Both the position numbers and the translations under genes were made by a program. The notes beneath the pieces were generated by a model that was not told the origin of the DNA, did not search any database, and saw only the letters and a list, made by a program, of their open reading frames with translations. From Microvirga aerilata (GTDB lineage: Bacteria; Pseudomonadota; Alphaproteobacteria; Rhizobiales; Beijerinckiaceae), in NCBI RefSeq assembly GCF_016743775.1, contig NZ_JAEQMY010000044.1, forward strand, positions 1 to 38,380: a DNA stretch of 38,380 bases, in the 5' to 3' direction. Of the stretch, positions 1 to 8,311 are shown piece by piece; position 1 is the first letter of the stretch, and the number at the start of each line of letters is the position of its first letter.

Positions 1-1
1 C

Positions 2-64
2 CGCCTCGATGATCTGCTGCCGTGGGCCTACGCCACTGCGCCAGACCTCAAGGCCGTGGCCTGA
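2..64 (+). CDS. C-terminal end of an IS66-family transposase (partial)
   Basis: The reading frame open from the left edge ends in RLDDLLPWAYATAPDLKAVA followed by TGA. The LDDLLPWAYA tail is the usual carboxyl end of IS66-type DDE transposases. Only these 20 residues are inside the window, so it cannot be told whether the rest is intact. The stop lies 13 bases before the likely outer end of the element, as expected for this family. Confidence 0.7.
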   Translation, partial: RLDDLLPWAYATAPDLKAVA

Positions 65-77
65 GAACAGCGCTTAC
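53..77. repeat. Right terminal inverted repeat of the IS66-family element
   Basis: Read on the minus strand, the sequence ending at position 77 begins GTAAGCGCTGTTCTCAGG. GTAAGCG is the typical outer tip of IS66-family inverted repeats, and its position just past the transposase stop fits. The partner repeat and the 8-bp target duplication lie outside the window, so the exact boundary is inferred. Confidence 0.5.
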
Positions 78-83
78 ACTCAA

Positions 84-286
84 GGCGAGACATCCGGCAG
101 TTCGCGGCCAGAAAGGAGCAGCTCACGCCTACAATCTCAAGAGCCACCGTGACCAGGAGCGGCGCTGGGTTGAGCAGGCCGAGGTGGCATATACGCGCTT
201 TGTCGCTGGCTGGAGCCCTCGTGGCCCGAGATCCGGAAAGGTGCGCGCGGGCGCTCTAAAGGAGGAGCGACAATAATGGCTGCGCG
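84..286 (+). pseudogene. Remnant of a host gene, coupled by TAATG to a truncated next gene
   Basis: After the IS66 end the plus strand stays open to a TAA at 274-276 with a plausible coding tail (SHRDQERRWVEQAEVAYTRF and onward, ending KEERQ). A strong GGAGG ribosome site follows near 262, and an ATG at 276-278 overlaps the stop as TAATG, the usual sign of translational coupling. The second frame (MAARQG...) meets unrelated transposon-like sequence after a few codons and stops at about 359. I read this as two adjacent genes, one cut at its 5' end by IS66 and one cut at its 3' end by the IS481 debris. The protein family is not recognised. Confidence 0.35.
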
Positions 287-293
287 GCAGGGT

Positions 294-996
294 TTACACC
301 TCAAGCCCTGCTCTTTGCCACAGAGTCACCCGTGCGCAAGAGGAGAATACACCAGTTGACGCAAAAAAGCTCTTGTCGATCACATCAGTGGTTCGCGGTG
401 TATACGGCTCGCTCGTGCGGTGCTCCACCTTCAGCTGGCGGCAGGCTGCCTCAAAGCCATCGGCGGTAAAGCACGAGCCGCGGTCGGTCAGGACATGCGG
501 GATCTTGAAGGGGAAGGCGCGGACCGCCTCTTTCAGGAAGGCGATCGCGCTGGTGGTCAGCTCGTCGTCCTTGACTGCCAGATGCACCCAGCGCGAGCAG
601 CCGCTCGCCCTTGGCTGTTTGCAGCTTGGGCAGGTGCTTGATGTCCATGTGCACGAAACCAAGATCGTAGTCCTTGAACGTGCCGATCTTGCGCTTGCGC
701 TGCTGCGCCGGCGGTAGGAAGTGCGTGACCACGAAGGTGAGATCGTCGAGCGGAAAGCCGGTGGCTTGGCGCAGGGCGCAGACGATGGCGCGCTCCTCAT
801 CCGTGGCCTTCCAGGGCAGCTTGTGCGGCCGGCTGGAGTGGTCCTGGCAGTCATGGGCGCCGCGTTTGCGCCACTTGCGGACGGTCTCGGTGCTCACGCT
901 GAAGCGTTGGGCCAGCACGCCAGTGGGCTCGGTCGAGCCGGCAATCTCCTGGCGAACGGCTGGGGTGGTGCGGGCTTGGGGATGAAGGGAGAGCAT
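294..996 (-). pseudogene. IS481-family transposase, frameshifted and internally deleted
   Basis: The N-terminal part (MLSLHPQARTTPAVRQEIAG..., HTH with VSTETVRKWRKRG) starts at 996 behind a GGAGG site and matches the IS481 transposase start. The first catalytic aspartate is visible in FVHMDIKHLPKLQT. The frame then shifts near 595, and the continuing frame carries VHLAVKDDELTTSAIAFLKE, the second aspartate region VLTDRGSCFTADGFEAACRQ and HRTSEPYTP. The sequence departs from the family just before the third catalytic residue (the E of the ERFNGR region), which is absent. Two stretches seen in family members are missing: the segment after VTHFLP and the one between GER and RWVHLAV. It cannot make an active enzyme. 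Confidence 0.85.
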
Positions 997-1117
997 CAGA
1001 TCCTCCACCAGGCACGTGGCGGGCGTCGCGAGCCATCGAAGCGCCACGTATAGTTCTCAATCGCCCAACGCACCCGATCCCAACAACGCTCTGCCATCAG
1101 ACAGCTAACAGGACACC

Positions 1118-1268
1118 CTAGCGACTTTCTGCCTGCCTATAACTTTGCAAGCCGGCTCAAGACCCTGCTCGGTCTCGACCCTATGAGTATATCAACGAGA
1201 TCTGCACAACCGAGCCGCATCGCTTCAGGCTCGAGCTGCTCCATCTTATATCGGGACCAAACACCTAA
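1118..1268 (+). pseudogene. IS481-family transposase C-terminal fragment, opposite orientation
   Basis: From 1123 the plus strand reads DFLPAYNFASRLKTLLGLDP. After a one-base shift near 1179 it reads PYEYINEICTTEPHRFRLEL, ending ISGPNT with TAA at 1266-1268. This matches the conserved end of IS481 transposases (AYNFxRRLKTLxGLTPYEFI...EPxRF...MPGLNT). The fragment points towards the 5' end of the other IS481 piece rather than continuing it, so it comes from a second copy or from an inversion. It ends 42 bases from the tadC stop. Confidence 0.75.
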
Positions 1269-1309
1269 TCATCCTGAGAAAGTGTTCGAGCTACGAAGAT
1301 AACTGTTCG

Positions 1310-2281
1310 CTATTTTATGTCCATGACTTGAATCACTGCAGGGGTGATGATCACTGCAAATAGGACTGGGAGAAAGAATAGGATCATTGGAACTGTGAGT
1401 TTTGGCGGCAGTGCCGCAGCGCGTTTCTCTGCTTCGCTCATGCGCATATCGCGGTTCTCCTGCGCTAGTACACGCAAGGACTGACCGAGTGGGGTCCCGT
1501 ACTTCTCGGATTGAATTAGGCTCGTCACCACGCTCTTAACCCCGTCGAGGTCGGTACGCTCAGCTAAATTCTCAAAAGCCTTCCGACGATCTTGAAGGTA
1601 GGAGAGTTCAGCGGTGGTTAGACTCAGTTCCTCAGCTAATTCCGCACACTGGAGTCCAATTTCCTCTGAGACTTTCCGCAATGCACTCTCAATTCCTAAA
1701 CCGCACTCGACGCAGATCAAAAGCAGATCAAGCGCATCCGGCCACGACCGCCGTATCGCGTTCTGACGCTTCGTGATCCTGTTCCTCACGAAAAGCCATG
1801 GGAGTTTGTAGCCAAAGCTAGCAGCGGCAAGAACCATCATAAGTTTGACGGCGATCGGATGCTGGAGGTCTAAAAGAATGAAGATGTAGATTGCTGCGGC
1901 GAAAAGCATGCCCACTGGAGAGAGGACACGCGCCGCGACATACGTCACGAGGGGACCCTGACCTCGGTAGCCCGCTTGGCGAAGCAACAAGATCAGACTG
2001 CTGTCCTCCGCCTGTTTGGCGAGGTTGAAGCGCGCAACAATATCCTTAAAAAGCTTTTTCGGCTCTCTTCTTAAGAAAATCGGGCGGTCCTGAGCCATTA
2101 GGCGGGCACGCTCGCGAACCCGAATTCGTTCTCGTTCACTGGCCACCCTGGCCATCCTAGCACCGAGTTGATCGCGGACGAGATAGGGCCAAGATACGAG
2201 GAGTGTCGCAGCAAATACAGCAATGGCCGCCGCGAAGGCCAGGATCATGTCAGATTGAGGAACGATCATTTCAGGGCTCAT
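1310..2281 (-). CDS. tadC: TadC, Tad pilus inner-membrane assembly protein (T2SSF family)
   Basis: TadC forms with TadB the inner-membrane platform on which the CpaF ATPase assembles the Flp pilus. The 323-residue protein opens with a hydrophobic segment (MILAFAAAIAVFAATLLVSW). It has a basic cytoplasmic region, two central membrane segments around VLSPVGMLFAAAIYIFILLD, the T2SSF domain (SWPDALDLLLICVECGLGIESAL...), and a last membrane helix near LTVPMILFFLPVLFAVIITP. I chose the ATG at 2281 (MSPEMIVPQ) because TGAGG lies six bases upstream and it starts 8 bases after the tadB stop. An upstream in-frame ATG at 2344 would overlap tadB by 55 bases. It is the last gene of the cpaF-tadB-tadC operon and borders transposon debris. 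Confidence 0.93.
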   Translation of the reverse strand: MSPEMIVPQSDMILAFAAAIAVFAATLLVSWPYLVRDQLGARMARVASERERIRVRERARLMAQDRPIFLRREPKKLFKDIVARFNLAKQAEDSSLILLLRQAGYRGQGPLVTYVAARVLSPVGMLFAAAIYIFILLDLQHPIAVKLMMVLAAASFGYKLPWLFVRNRITKRQNAIRRSWPDALDLLLICVECGLGIESALRKVSEEIGLQCAELAEELSLTTAELSYLQDRRKAFENLAERTDLDGVKSVVTSLIQSEKYGTPLGQSLRVLAQENRDMRMSEAEKRAAALPPKLTVPMILFFLPVLFAVIITPAVIQVMDIK

Positions 2282-2289
2282 GACAGGCC

Positions 2290-3285
2290 TCAGATGTCGA
2301 AGTTGATCATCTTGCGCATTACTAGAACCCCGATCAGCATCCACAGAGCCGAGGCAGCGATGACCATGTTGCCGATCAGAGTTGTGAAAAGAAGGCTAAT
2401 ATAGGCAGGCGACGTCATATAAATGAGACCGGTCACAAGGACAGGGAGACTTCCGATGATGGCGGCCGATGCCTTCGCTTCAGAACTTACGGCCTTGATT
2501 TTTGCCTTCATCTTCTTGCGCTCGCGCAGGACCTTCGAGAGATTGCCGAGGGCTTCCGAAAGGCTGCCGCCTGTCTGGCTTTGGAGGGAAATCACAATGC
2601 CGAGAAAGTTTGTTTCGGGGAGCGGAATACGTTCGAACAGTCTTTGAACGGCCTGGTCCACGGGAATGCCTAATGTTTGATCCTCGATGATGATCCTGAA
2701 TTCGCTGCGAACCGGCTCCTGAGCCTCGGTGGAAATGATCCTTAGGCAGTCTGCAAGGGGTAGACCTGATTTGACACCCCTTACAATCACGTCAACAGCG
2801 TTCGGGAACTCGGCAGAGAAGCCATTCAGGCGACGGGATCGTGTCATACTTACGTAAAGGTGTGGGAATAAGATTCCTCCCGCTATTCCAAAACCTGCTG
2901 CAGTAAGCGTGTTGATCCCCAGTGAAGTAAATGCGAGAAAGAAACATCCGAAGCCAATGCCTATGGAAGCGCCGTAGTAGGTTCTGGTGCTCCAGTCGAG
3001 TCCGGCTTGGCGCAGACGCCCTGCAAGGGAGGGTTTGTCGCCACGCTTAATCTTCTGCTTTTCCTCAAGTTCCTTCAGAGTCGCGTCGATTGCCTTCTTG
3101 CGTCCTGTTTCCTCGTGACCTGTCCGGCGATCCGTTGTCGCCACTGGTCCGGCTATCGCCGCGAAGCGTCTGGAACTCTCGGACTGTCTGACAACGCGAG
3201 AGTAAAACAATGAGATCACCACCCCAATTGTGCCTAATGCTGCAAGCACGGCAATTAGAATGGGCATGCTTTCGGAGGTCAGCAT
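2290..3285 (-). CDS. tadB: TadB, Tad pilus inner-membrane assembly protein (T2SSF family)
   Basis: This 331-residue partner of TadC has an N-terminal membrane helix (MPILIAVLAALGTIGVVISL). A charged linker with KELEEKQKIKRGDKPSL follows, then two membrane segments (GASIGIGFGCFFLAF and LTAAGFGIAGGILFPHLYV). The T2SSF domain carries FPNAVDVIVRGVKSGLPLAD and SLQSQTGGSLSEALGNLSKV, which are hallmarks of TadB. Two C-terminal hydrophobic stretches close the protein. It lies 25 bases after cpaF and 8 bases before tadC on the same strand, so the three are very likely one transcript. No strong ribosome site precedes 3285, and the ATG at 3267 is an alternative start. Confidence 0.94.
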   Translation of the reverse strand: MLTSESMPILIAVLAALGTIGVVISLFYSRVVRQSESSRRFAAIAGPVATTDRRTGHEETGRKKAIDATLKELEEKQKIKRGDKPSLAGRLRQAGLDWSTRTYYGASIGIGFGCFFLAFTSLGINTLTAAGFGIAGGILFPHLYVSMTRSRRLNGFSAEFPNAVDVIVRGVKSGLPLADCLRIISTEAQEPVRSEFRIIIEDQTLGIPVDQAVQRLFERIPLPETNFLGIVISLQSQTGGSLSEALGNLSKVLRERKKMKAKIKAVSSEAKASAAIIGSLPVLVTGLIYMTSPAYISLLFTTLIGNMVIAASALWMLIGVLVMRKMINFDI

Positions 3286-3310
3286 CGGTCAGCGTCTCGG
3301 TGGGGTACTA

Positions 3311-4801
3311 TTATGAGATACTTGCATCGGCGGCATCGAGTGCCGCGGCAAGTCGTTTTTCTTCTCCATAGTAGCGGGCCCGATCCCAGAAGCGGGGCCG
3401 ACCAATACCATTCGATCGATGCCTTCCAATAATGTTTCCGTTCGCGTCCTCCCCAATGATATCGTAGAGAAAAAGGTCCTGGGTGATGAGCACATCGCCT
3501 TCTAGACCAAGCACCTCAGTGATGTGTGTGATGCGGCGGGACCCGTCCCGGAGGCGCGCCGCCTGAATAATCACGTCCACTGAGGATACAATCATTTCGC
3601 GGATCGTCTTCGAAGGTAGGCTATATCCCCCCATCGTGATCATTGATTCCATCCGTGACAGTGCCTCACGGGGCGAGTTGGCATGGAGTGTTCCCATCGA
3701 ACCGTCATGCCCGGTATTCATGGCCTGTAAAAGATCGAAAGCCTCGGACCCACGCACCTCTCCAACGATGATGCGCTCCGGTCGCATACGTAGACAGTTT
3801 TTGATAAGATCGCGCATTGTGATCTGACCCTCGCCCTCAATATTCGGCGGGCGGGTCTCCAGACGGACAACATGCGGCTGCTGGAGCTGAAGTTCGGCTG
3901 CATCCTCGCAGGTAATGATGCGCTCGCCGGGCTCGATGTAACGCGTTAAGCAGTTGAGAAGCGTGGTCTTGCCTGAGCCGGTGCCGCCAGACACAATGAC
4001 ATTGCAGCGGACCCGACCGATGATCTGAAGGACATCGGCACCCTCTTTCGTGATCGATCCAAATCTGACGAGTTGATCGAGCGTGAGCTTGTCTTTTTTG
4101 AACTTGCGGATTGTGAGGGATGGTCCGTCGATGGCAAGCGGCGGTGCGATCACGTTAACTCGAGAGCCATCCGCGAGGCGTGCGTCGCAAATTGGGCTGG
4201 ACTCGTCCACGCGCCGACCCACCTGGCTTACAATACGCTGGCAAATATGCAGCAACTGTGCGTTGTCGCGGAAGTGAACATCGGTCCGTTCCACTTTCCC
4301 GGCGACCTCAATATACACGGTGTCTGCACCGTTGACCATGATATCAGCAATATCATCTCGCGAAAGTAGTGGTTCGAGCGGGCCGTATCCAAGAACATCA
4401 TTGCAAATGTCTTGAAGGAGTTCATCTTGCTCAGCAATTGACATCACGACCTTCTTAGCCGCTACAATGTCATTTACAATTTCGCCGATGGCCTTACGAG
4501 CTTGCTCAGAGTCCATCTTCCCGAGCTGGGTGAGGTCAATGGCTTCAATGAGAGCGGCGAAAATCTGTGTCTTGAGATCGTAGTACTCATTCGACTTGCG
4601 TGACGACTGATGCTGCCTCATTGTATCTTTAGCGCCATCAGGTCGATTGGCGGGGAGCTCATTTGTGGAGCGTGCACGCTTTTCGGGTTCAGCAACGAGT
4701 ATGCCACTAACGCGATTAGCTGGCTGCACCGCAGTGCTGCCCTGGAGCTGTGGTAGCTGAGATACTGGATGCTCGTCCTGCGAGCTTCTCTTGCCGAACA
4801 T
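3311..4801 (-). CDS. cpaF: CpaF/TadA, Tad pilus assembly ATPase
   Basis: This hexameric secretion ATPase powers Flp pilus extension at the inner membrane. In the 496-residue form starting MFGKRSSQDEH one sees a variable N-terminus and the N-terminal domain (DVLGYGPLEPLLSRDDIADI). The motor follows: Walker A GGTGSGKTT at about 272-280, Asp box ITCEDAAEL at 296-304, Walker B RIIVGEVRG at 343-351, and His box GHDGSMGTLHAN at 364-375. An in-frame ATG at 4906 would lie inside a 27-bp element shared with the flp promoter region. With the start at 4801 that element sits 100 bases upstream, close to the 105 bases at flp, so I prefer 4801 although its ribosome site is weak. Confidence 0.95.
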   Translation of the reverse strand: MFGKRSSQDEHPVSQLPQLQGSTAVQPANRVSGILVAEPEKRARSTNELPANRPDGAKDTMRQHQSSRKSNEYYDLKTQIFAALIEAIDLTQLGKMDSEQARKAIGEIVNDIVAAKKVVMSIAEQDELLQDICNDVLGYGPLEPLLSRDDIADIMVNGADTVYIEVAGKVERTDVHFRDNAQLLHICQRIVSQVGRRVDESSPICDARLADGSRVNVIAPPLAIDGPSLTIRKFKKDKLTLDQLVRFGSITKEGADVLQIIGRVRCNVIVSGGTGSGKTTLLNCLTRYIEPGERIITCEDAAELQLQQPHVVRLETRPPNIEGEGQITMRDLIKNCLRMRPERIIVGEVRGSEAFDLLQAMNTGHDGSMGTLHANSPREALSRMESMITMGGYSLPSKTIREMIVSSVDVIIQAARLRDGSRRITHITEVLGLEGDVLITQDLFLYDIIGEDANGNIIGRHRSNGIGRPRFWDRARYYGEEKRLAAALDAADASIS

Positions 4802-4900
4802 CTTGGAAGACCTGTGGTTGCCGTTGCACTTTCGGCTCTTTGGCGAAAATCTTGTTGCCGGGTGCCCTGAGGTGCTAGTTAGAACGTCGCAAATGGACAG

Positions 4901-4927
4901 GTCCATTCGGCTGTTTGGCCTAGGACG
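4901..4927. promoter_or_regulatory. Shared 27-bp element upstream of cpaF
   Basis: Read on the minus strand, this block has the form CGT-C-CTAG-G-CC, five variable bases, then GCCGAATGGAC. The same block recurs without gaps at 8593-8619 upstream of flp, with 20 of 27 positions identical and the mismatches clustered in the middle. It sits 100 bases before the cpaF start and about 60 bases before the divergent gene at 4986. It is probably an operator or upstream activator site of the Tad regulon. The bound factor is unknown. Confidence 0.5.
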
Positions 4928-4985
4928 TTAAAGGAACGGACTAGGTGTGTGGTCTAATTGCTTATCCATAGGAGGAATGCTCCAA

Positions 4986-5474
4986 ATGGATGCACCTGAA
5001 GATTGGGATCGCTGCATGCCAGCTCTAAACTCGAAGTCTGTCGTGGTTTCAGTGGTGCTGCTCGGTTTGGCTCTGCCTAGCCATGGAGCGGCTGACGAAG
5101 TAGTAGTCGGAAGGCTATCCAGAACTGATAGCAGCCGGGTTGTCGAGGTGGGCCGGGAGGTTGCTATCAACGCCACCTTGGATTTTGCTCAAGTTCTAAA
5201 ATTCGAGTCACCGGCCCGGACCATCATCATTGGGAATCCTGCGATTGCCGATGGCACTCTCAGCGATGAGACCACGATCGTCCTAACCGCCAAAGCGGTT
5301 GGCACCACCAACATGATCGTGCTAGGGGAGGCAGGACGTGAAATCGCGAATTTTGTTGTGAGCGTCACCGCCAATAGCCGGCAAACAACGACCGTGCATC
5401 AAGGCGAGGCGCAGCAGGTCTACACTTGTGCCGGAACCTGTCGGCCAGTTGCTCAAACGACGAACAGCAAGTGA
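4986..5474 (+). CDS. Secreted protein with stand-alone secretin (CpaC) N-terminal domain
   Basis: This 162-residue protein has a signal peptide (KSVVVSVVLLGLALPSHGA). It carries the pilus assembly N-terminal domain seen at the front of CpaC/RcpA secretins: VVEVGREVAINATLDFAQVL, then IIIGNPAIADGT and TAKAVGTTNMIVLG. The equivalent stretch in the cpaC product of this locus (SIDFGRVVVGNPEIVSAVPL) is clearly related. No secretin channel domain follows. The ATG at 4986 is favoured by a GGAGGA site nine bases upstream. The gene is divergent from cpaF and converges on cpaE with only 3 bases between the two stops. It may help form the periplasmic ring of the pilus channel, but this is inference. Two cysteines near the C-terminus (TCAGTC) could form a disulfide. 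Confidence 0.8.
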   Translation: MDAPEDWDRCMPALNSKSVVVSVVLLGLALPSHGAADEVVVGRLSRTDSSRVVEVGREVAINATLDFAQVLKFESPARTIIIGNPAIADGTLSDETTIVLTAKAVGTTNMIVLGEAGREIANFVVSVTANSRQTTTVHQGEAQQVYTCAGTCRPVAQTTNSK

Positions 5475-5477
5475 AAC

Positions 5478-6776
5478 TTAGGTCGGCTTCCTTCCGGCCC
5501 TTCCAAGCAAATTTCTCAGTCCGAAACGTGCGGTATTCCTACGCTTCATCCCCTGTCGCCCTGTAATTGCATCTGCAATCTCCCGAAACGCGTTGATGGC
5601 GGGACCTTTGGTAGAAGCTTCCGCAACCACCTGCCCCTTGTTTGAGGCGGTTCCAAACAGATGCGCATCAAACGGTATGCACGCCGTCGGCTGAATGTCG
5701 ACAGCCTTAATGAAGTCGTTCACCTTGATTTCGGGCCGCTTCGTCATACCAATTTGGTTCAGAACGAGCTTTGGTGGCGGGTCATGGGGGCGAGCATGCC
5801 GAAGCACATGGATCAGACTTTTAGTGTTCCGTAAATTAGCAAGGTCAGGGGCGGCTGTGATGACAATATCGGTTGCTGCCACTACTGTCTTCTTAGCCCA
5901 TTTGGTCCAGAGATGGGGCATATCCAGGATGAGGAAAGGAGCACTTTTCTGCGCCACTTCTATCAACTGCTCGACCGCCTCTTCATTTACATCATAGGTT
6001 GCTTCGAGCGCCGCCGGCGCGGACAGCAAGCTTAGGTGCTCGCCGCATTTCTGAAGCAACCTGTCCAGCAGGACTTCATCGAGACGGCTCGTAGCTTGGA
6101 TCGCGTCAGCAACCCCTTGGTTCGCATCGAGATTGAAGTCGAGGCCGGCCGTGCCGAAGGGAAGGTCCAAATCCGCCATTATGACATTCGAGCCTAGCTC
6201 TCGCGCAATCGTCCATCCTACATTATGTGAAAGGGTGGACGAGCCAACACCGCCCTTGGCACCTATGAACGCGTGAACCTGACCGAATTTACCTGAATAA
6301 GCCTCGCCGTACATTCTTGCGACAGATGAAATTAGCAAAACGGGCTCGATTGGCCCCAAAATGTACTCGCTGACACCACGGCGCATAAGTTCACGATAAA
6401 ACGAGATGTCGTTCACCTCACCGATTGCCATGACTTTCGTGCCAGTGTAGCACACCTCTGCGAGACGATCGATCCCGGCCAAGTAGGCCTGGGGATCAAG
6501 GTGACTTTGGACTATGACAACGTCAGGGGTTGGAGTGTTTTGGTAAAGCTCCGTAGCCGTCACGATACCGCCGAGTTGAACGGCGACATGCGTACGCGTC
6601 ATGAGCCGGTCAGCCGCTGCCTGCTCGATGGCTGCGGCGGCATCAGCGCTATCACAGAAGGCGTGAATGACGATGCGTGGAATTTTCACGCTCTCGCGGG
6701 CTATTGTTCCGTCAGCGAGGGAGGTGCACGATAAGCTGCGATCACGCTCGTGCTGATTAACATCCTTCATACGCAT
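5478..6776 (-). CDS. cpaE: CpaE, ParA/MinD-like pilus localisation ATPase
   Basis: CpaE proteins couple a receiver-like N-terminal domain to a MinD-type ATPase and place the Tad machine at its cellular site. The 432-residue protein has an N-terminal CheY-like fold (IPRIVIHAFCDSADAAAAIE ... DVVIVQSHLDP ... KVMAIGEVNDI). The deviant Walker A GAKGGVGSST is at about 172-181, followed by ADLDLPFGTAGLDFN and the hydrophobic strand FLILDMPHLW. GGAG five bases upstream supports the ATG at 6776. It lies 66 bases after cpaB. Its context, between pilus genes and with no parB, excludes a chromosome or plasmid partition role. Confidence 0.92.
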   Translation of the reverse strand: MRMKDVNQHERDRSLSCTSLADGTIARESVKIPRIVIHAFCDSADAAAAIEQAAADRLMTRTHVAVQLGGIVTATELYQNTPTPDVVIVQSHLDPQAYLAGIDRLAEVCYTGTKVMAIGEVNDISFYRELMRRGVSEYILGPIEPVLLISSVARMYGEAYSGKFGQVHAFIGAKGGVGSSTLSHNVGWTIARELGSNVIMADLDLPFGTAGLDFNLDANQGVADAIQATSRLDEVLLDRLLQKCGEHLSLLSAPAALEATYDVNEEAVEQLIEVAQKSAPFLILDMPHLWTKWAKKTVVAATDIVITAAPDLANLRNTKSLIHVLRHARPHDPPPKLVLNQIGMTKRPEIKVNDFIKAVDIQPTACIPFDAHLFGTASNKGQVVAEASTKGPAINAFREIADAITGRQGMKRRNTARFGLRNLLGRAGRKPT

Positions 6777-6842
6777 GCACGCTCCGTCATCCGAGGGCAG
6801 GTCTTTTGTGTTGCATCGTTCGAATCGTGCTTATCCTGGAGT

Positions 6843-7622
6843 TTAGAATCGAACCACTTCGCTCTGCCCAGCGCGCAGAATGCGCACCGGGATGGGACTT
6901 TTGCTTGGCAGGGTAGACTCCTCGTTGCTGTCAGAAACCGAGCGCAGAGCCAGCGAGAGAACGCCGACAGCTTGACCTGCCGCGATGGCTTCTGCTTGAA
7001 CGGGACTCAACTCAAGTGTGGCTGTTTTGCCGATGGCGACACCGGAACCTTTGGTACCGTCCGTTTGCTGATCAACCTTTTGGTCAACGGCCAGTACACG
7101 AATATTGGTAAGGAGGATACGGCTCAAATTCTCGCTTCGATCATCTCCCGGCCGACTGACGGTCTGGATTACATCAACTCGATCATTTGGGAGGATCAAG
7201 CCACCGGCAGTGCTCTCAACGGACACGCGGATGGCTACAGCCCGCTTGCCCGGTTCGAGAATTGAGGCGAGGAGGTTGGACGAACTAGGCGAAAGCTTTG
7301 CCTCCCGGATCGGCTCGCCGGAAACAAATTGGCTACGCACCAGCATCCCAGCCAGAAATTTAGTGGCATCCGGCTTTTTTGGGCGTGTAATAAAATCTTG
7401 ACTGGCGACTTCCGCCGGCCAAGCCTGCCAGCGCAGGACGTCTTCCGTCAACGCTTGGCCCTGAGGAATCATAGCTGACGCCACAAGGACCTCCGTCATC
7501 TGCACCGGAGGGACGTAGACTTCAGCCTTAGTTACTGTGGCGCTAGTCCTAAACGACAGTGCAAGCCAGCCGGCAAGACCACCTGCAGTCAGGGCTACAA
7601 CGAGAACAATTATACGCATCAT
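6843..7622 (-). CDS. cpaB: CpaB/RcpC, Tad pilus assembly protein with SAF domain
   Basis: CpaB is an envelope protein anchored by one N-terminal helix; its SAF (antifreeze-like) domain is thought to bind the cell wall or stabilise the secretin. The 259-residue sequence shows the anchor IIVLVVALTAGGLAGWLAL and the SAF region MTEVLVASAMIPQGQALTED...WPAEVAS. The conserved block RAVAIRVSVESTAGGLILPND is followed by the VDVIQTV strand. Length and order match the family. It is the first gene after cpaA (57 bases) and precedes cpaE. Two adjacent ATG codons (7622 and 7619) are possible starts behind AAGG. Confidence 0.92.
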   Translation of the reverse strand: MMRIIVLVVALTAGGLAGWLALSFRTSATVTKAEVYVPPVQMTEVLVASAMIPQGQALTEDVLRWQAWPAEVASQDFITRPKKPDATKFLAGMLVRSQFVSGEPIREAKLSPSSSNLLASILEPGKRAVAIRVSVESTAGGLILPNDRVDVIQTVSRPGDDRSENLSRILLTNIRVLAVDQKVDQQTDGTKGSGVAIGKTATLELSPVQAEAIAAGQAVGVLSLALRSVSDSNEESTLPSKSPIPVRILRAGQSEVVRF

Positions 7623-7679
7623 CGTCAGACGCCTTGCTGCTTGGCGCGAGCACGACTCTCGCTCGTCCAGGTTACACGC

Positions 7680-8195
7680 TTAGAGTAGGGTATTCATCCA
7701 AAGCGTGTCTGGAAAGATAACGAGAGCAGCTACCGCGAGGGGCACGCCATAGGGAACGCCTGTCCCTCGGTCATGAAGGTGAATGATCCACGGAGTCCTA
7801 AGACAGAATGCCGGCAGCACCATCAACCGGAATTGAAGAAGAGCCAGTGATAGCACACCACCGATTAAAGCGGCATATGCAAGGTAGGCTGTTGTGTGCT
7901 CAGCGCCGAGCCAGAGTACAACAATCGAGGCCAATTTTGCGTCACCCCCGCCGATCCAGCCGAGCCCAAAGCAAATCAGCGAAAGCGCCAATGCACAGCC
8001 AGCTACAGCGGCGTTAATCCCGATTTCGGCTAACGTCCAGCCTGCCAGTGGCGCCAGTGCGGCGTAGACACCGATTAAAAAAAGAACAAGCTCGTTGCGG
8101 ATTTTAAACGTGAGGAGGTCCACAATACCCGCCCAAACAACGGCGAATACAAAGCTAAAACTAGCTACGAGCGCGGCAGTTACGGAAATCGACAC
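7680..8195 (-). CDS. cpaA: CpaA/TadV, type IV prepilin peptidase (A24 family)
   Basis: This small membrane aspartic peptidase cleaves the Flp prepilin leader. The 171-residue protein has about five hydrophobic segments and the two catalytic aspartates in the expected settings, GIVDLLTFKIRN near the N-terminus and GGGDAKL in the middle (the GxGD motif). It lacks the N-methylase part of PilD, as is normal for TadV. A GAGAGG site five bases upstream points to GTG at 8195; TTG at 8198 is the alternative. It is separated from flp by 116 bases that contain a strong hairpin. Confidence 0.93.
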   Translation of the reverse strand: MSISVTAALVASFSFVFAVVWAGIVDLLTFKIRNELVLFLIGVYAALAPLAGWTLAEIGINAAVAGCALALSLICFGLGWIGGGDAKLASIVVLWLGAEHTTAYLAYAALIGGVLSLALLQFRLMVLPAFCLRTPWIIHLHDRGTGVPYGVPLAVAALVIFPDTLWMNTLL

Positions 8196-8245
8196 CAATG
8201 CCTCTCAATATACTTCAGGCCAGATATGCTAGAGATCTCCAGCAG

Positions 8246-8283
8246 CTTGAAGCAGGAGGTAGCTATTGCCTCTCTGCTTCAAG
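8246..8283 (-). terminator. Intra-operon stem-loop between flp and cpaA
   Basis: CTTGAAGCAG (8246-8255) is the exact reverse complement of CTGCTTCAAG (8274-8283). The stem extends by GAGG/CCTC across one bulged base, leaving a nine-base loop. No T-run follows in the direction of transcription, so a complete intrinsic terminator is unlikely. A partial terminator or an RNA-stabilising 3' hairpin that keeps flp mRNA more abundant than cpaA mRNA fits the position. Confidence 0.6.
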
Positions 8284-8311
8284 CCTTAGAGCAGGTAGTC
8301 AGTTGCCAACC

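Noticed and set aside
5478..6776. Possible plasmid partition ParA
   Set aside because: The N-terminal receiver-like domain and the tad gene context identify CpaE; there is no ParB or parS beside it, and the ParB fragment at 19362 is unrelated in position and broken.
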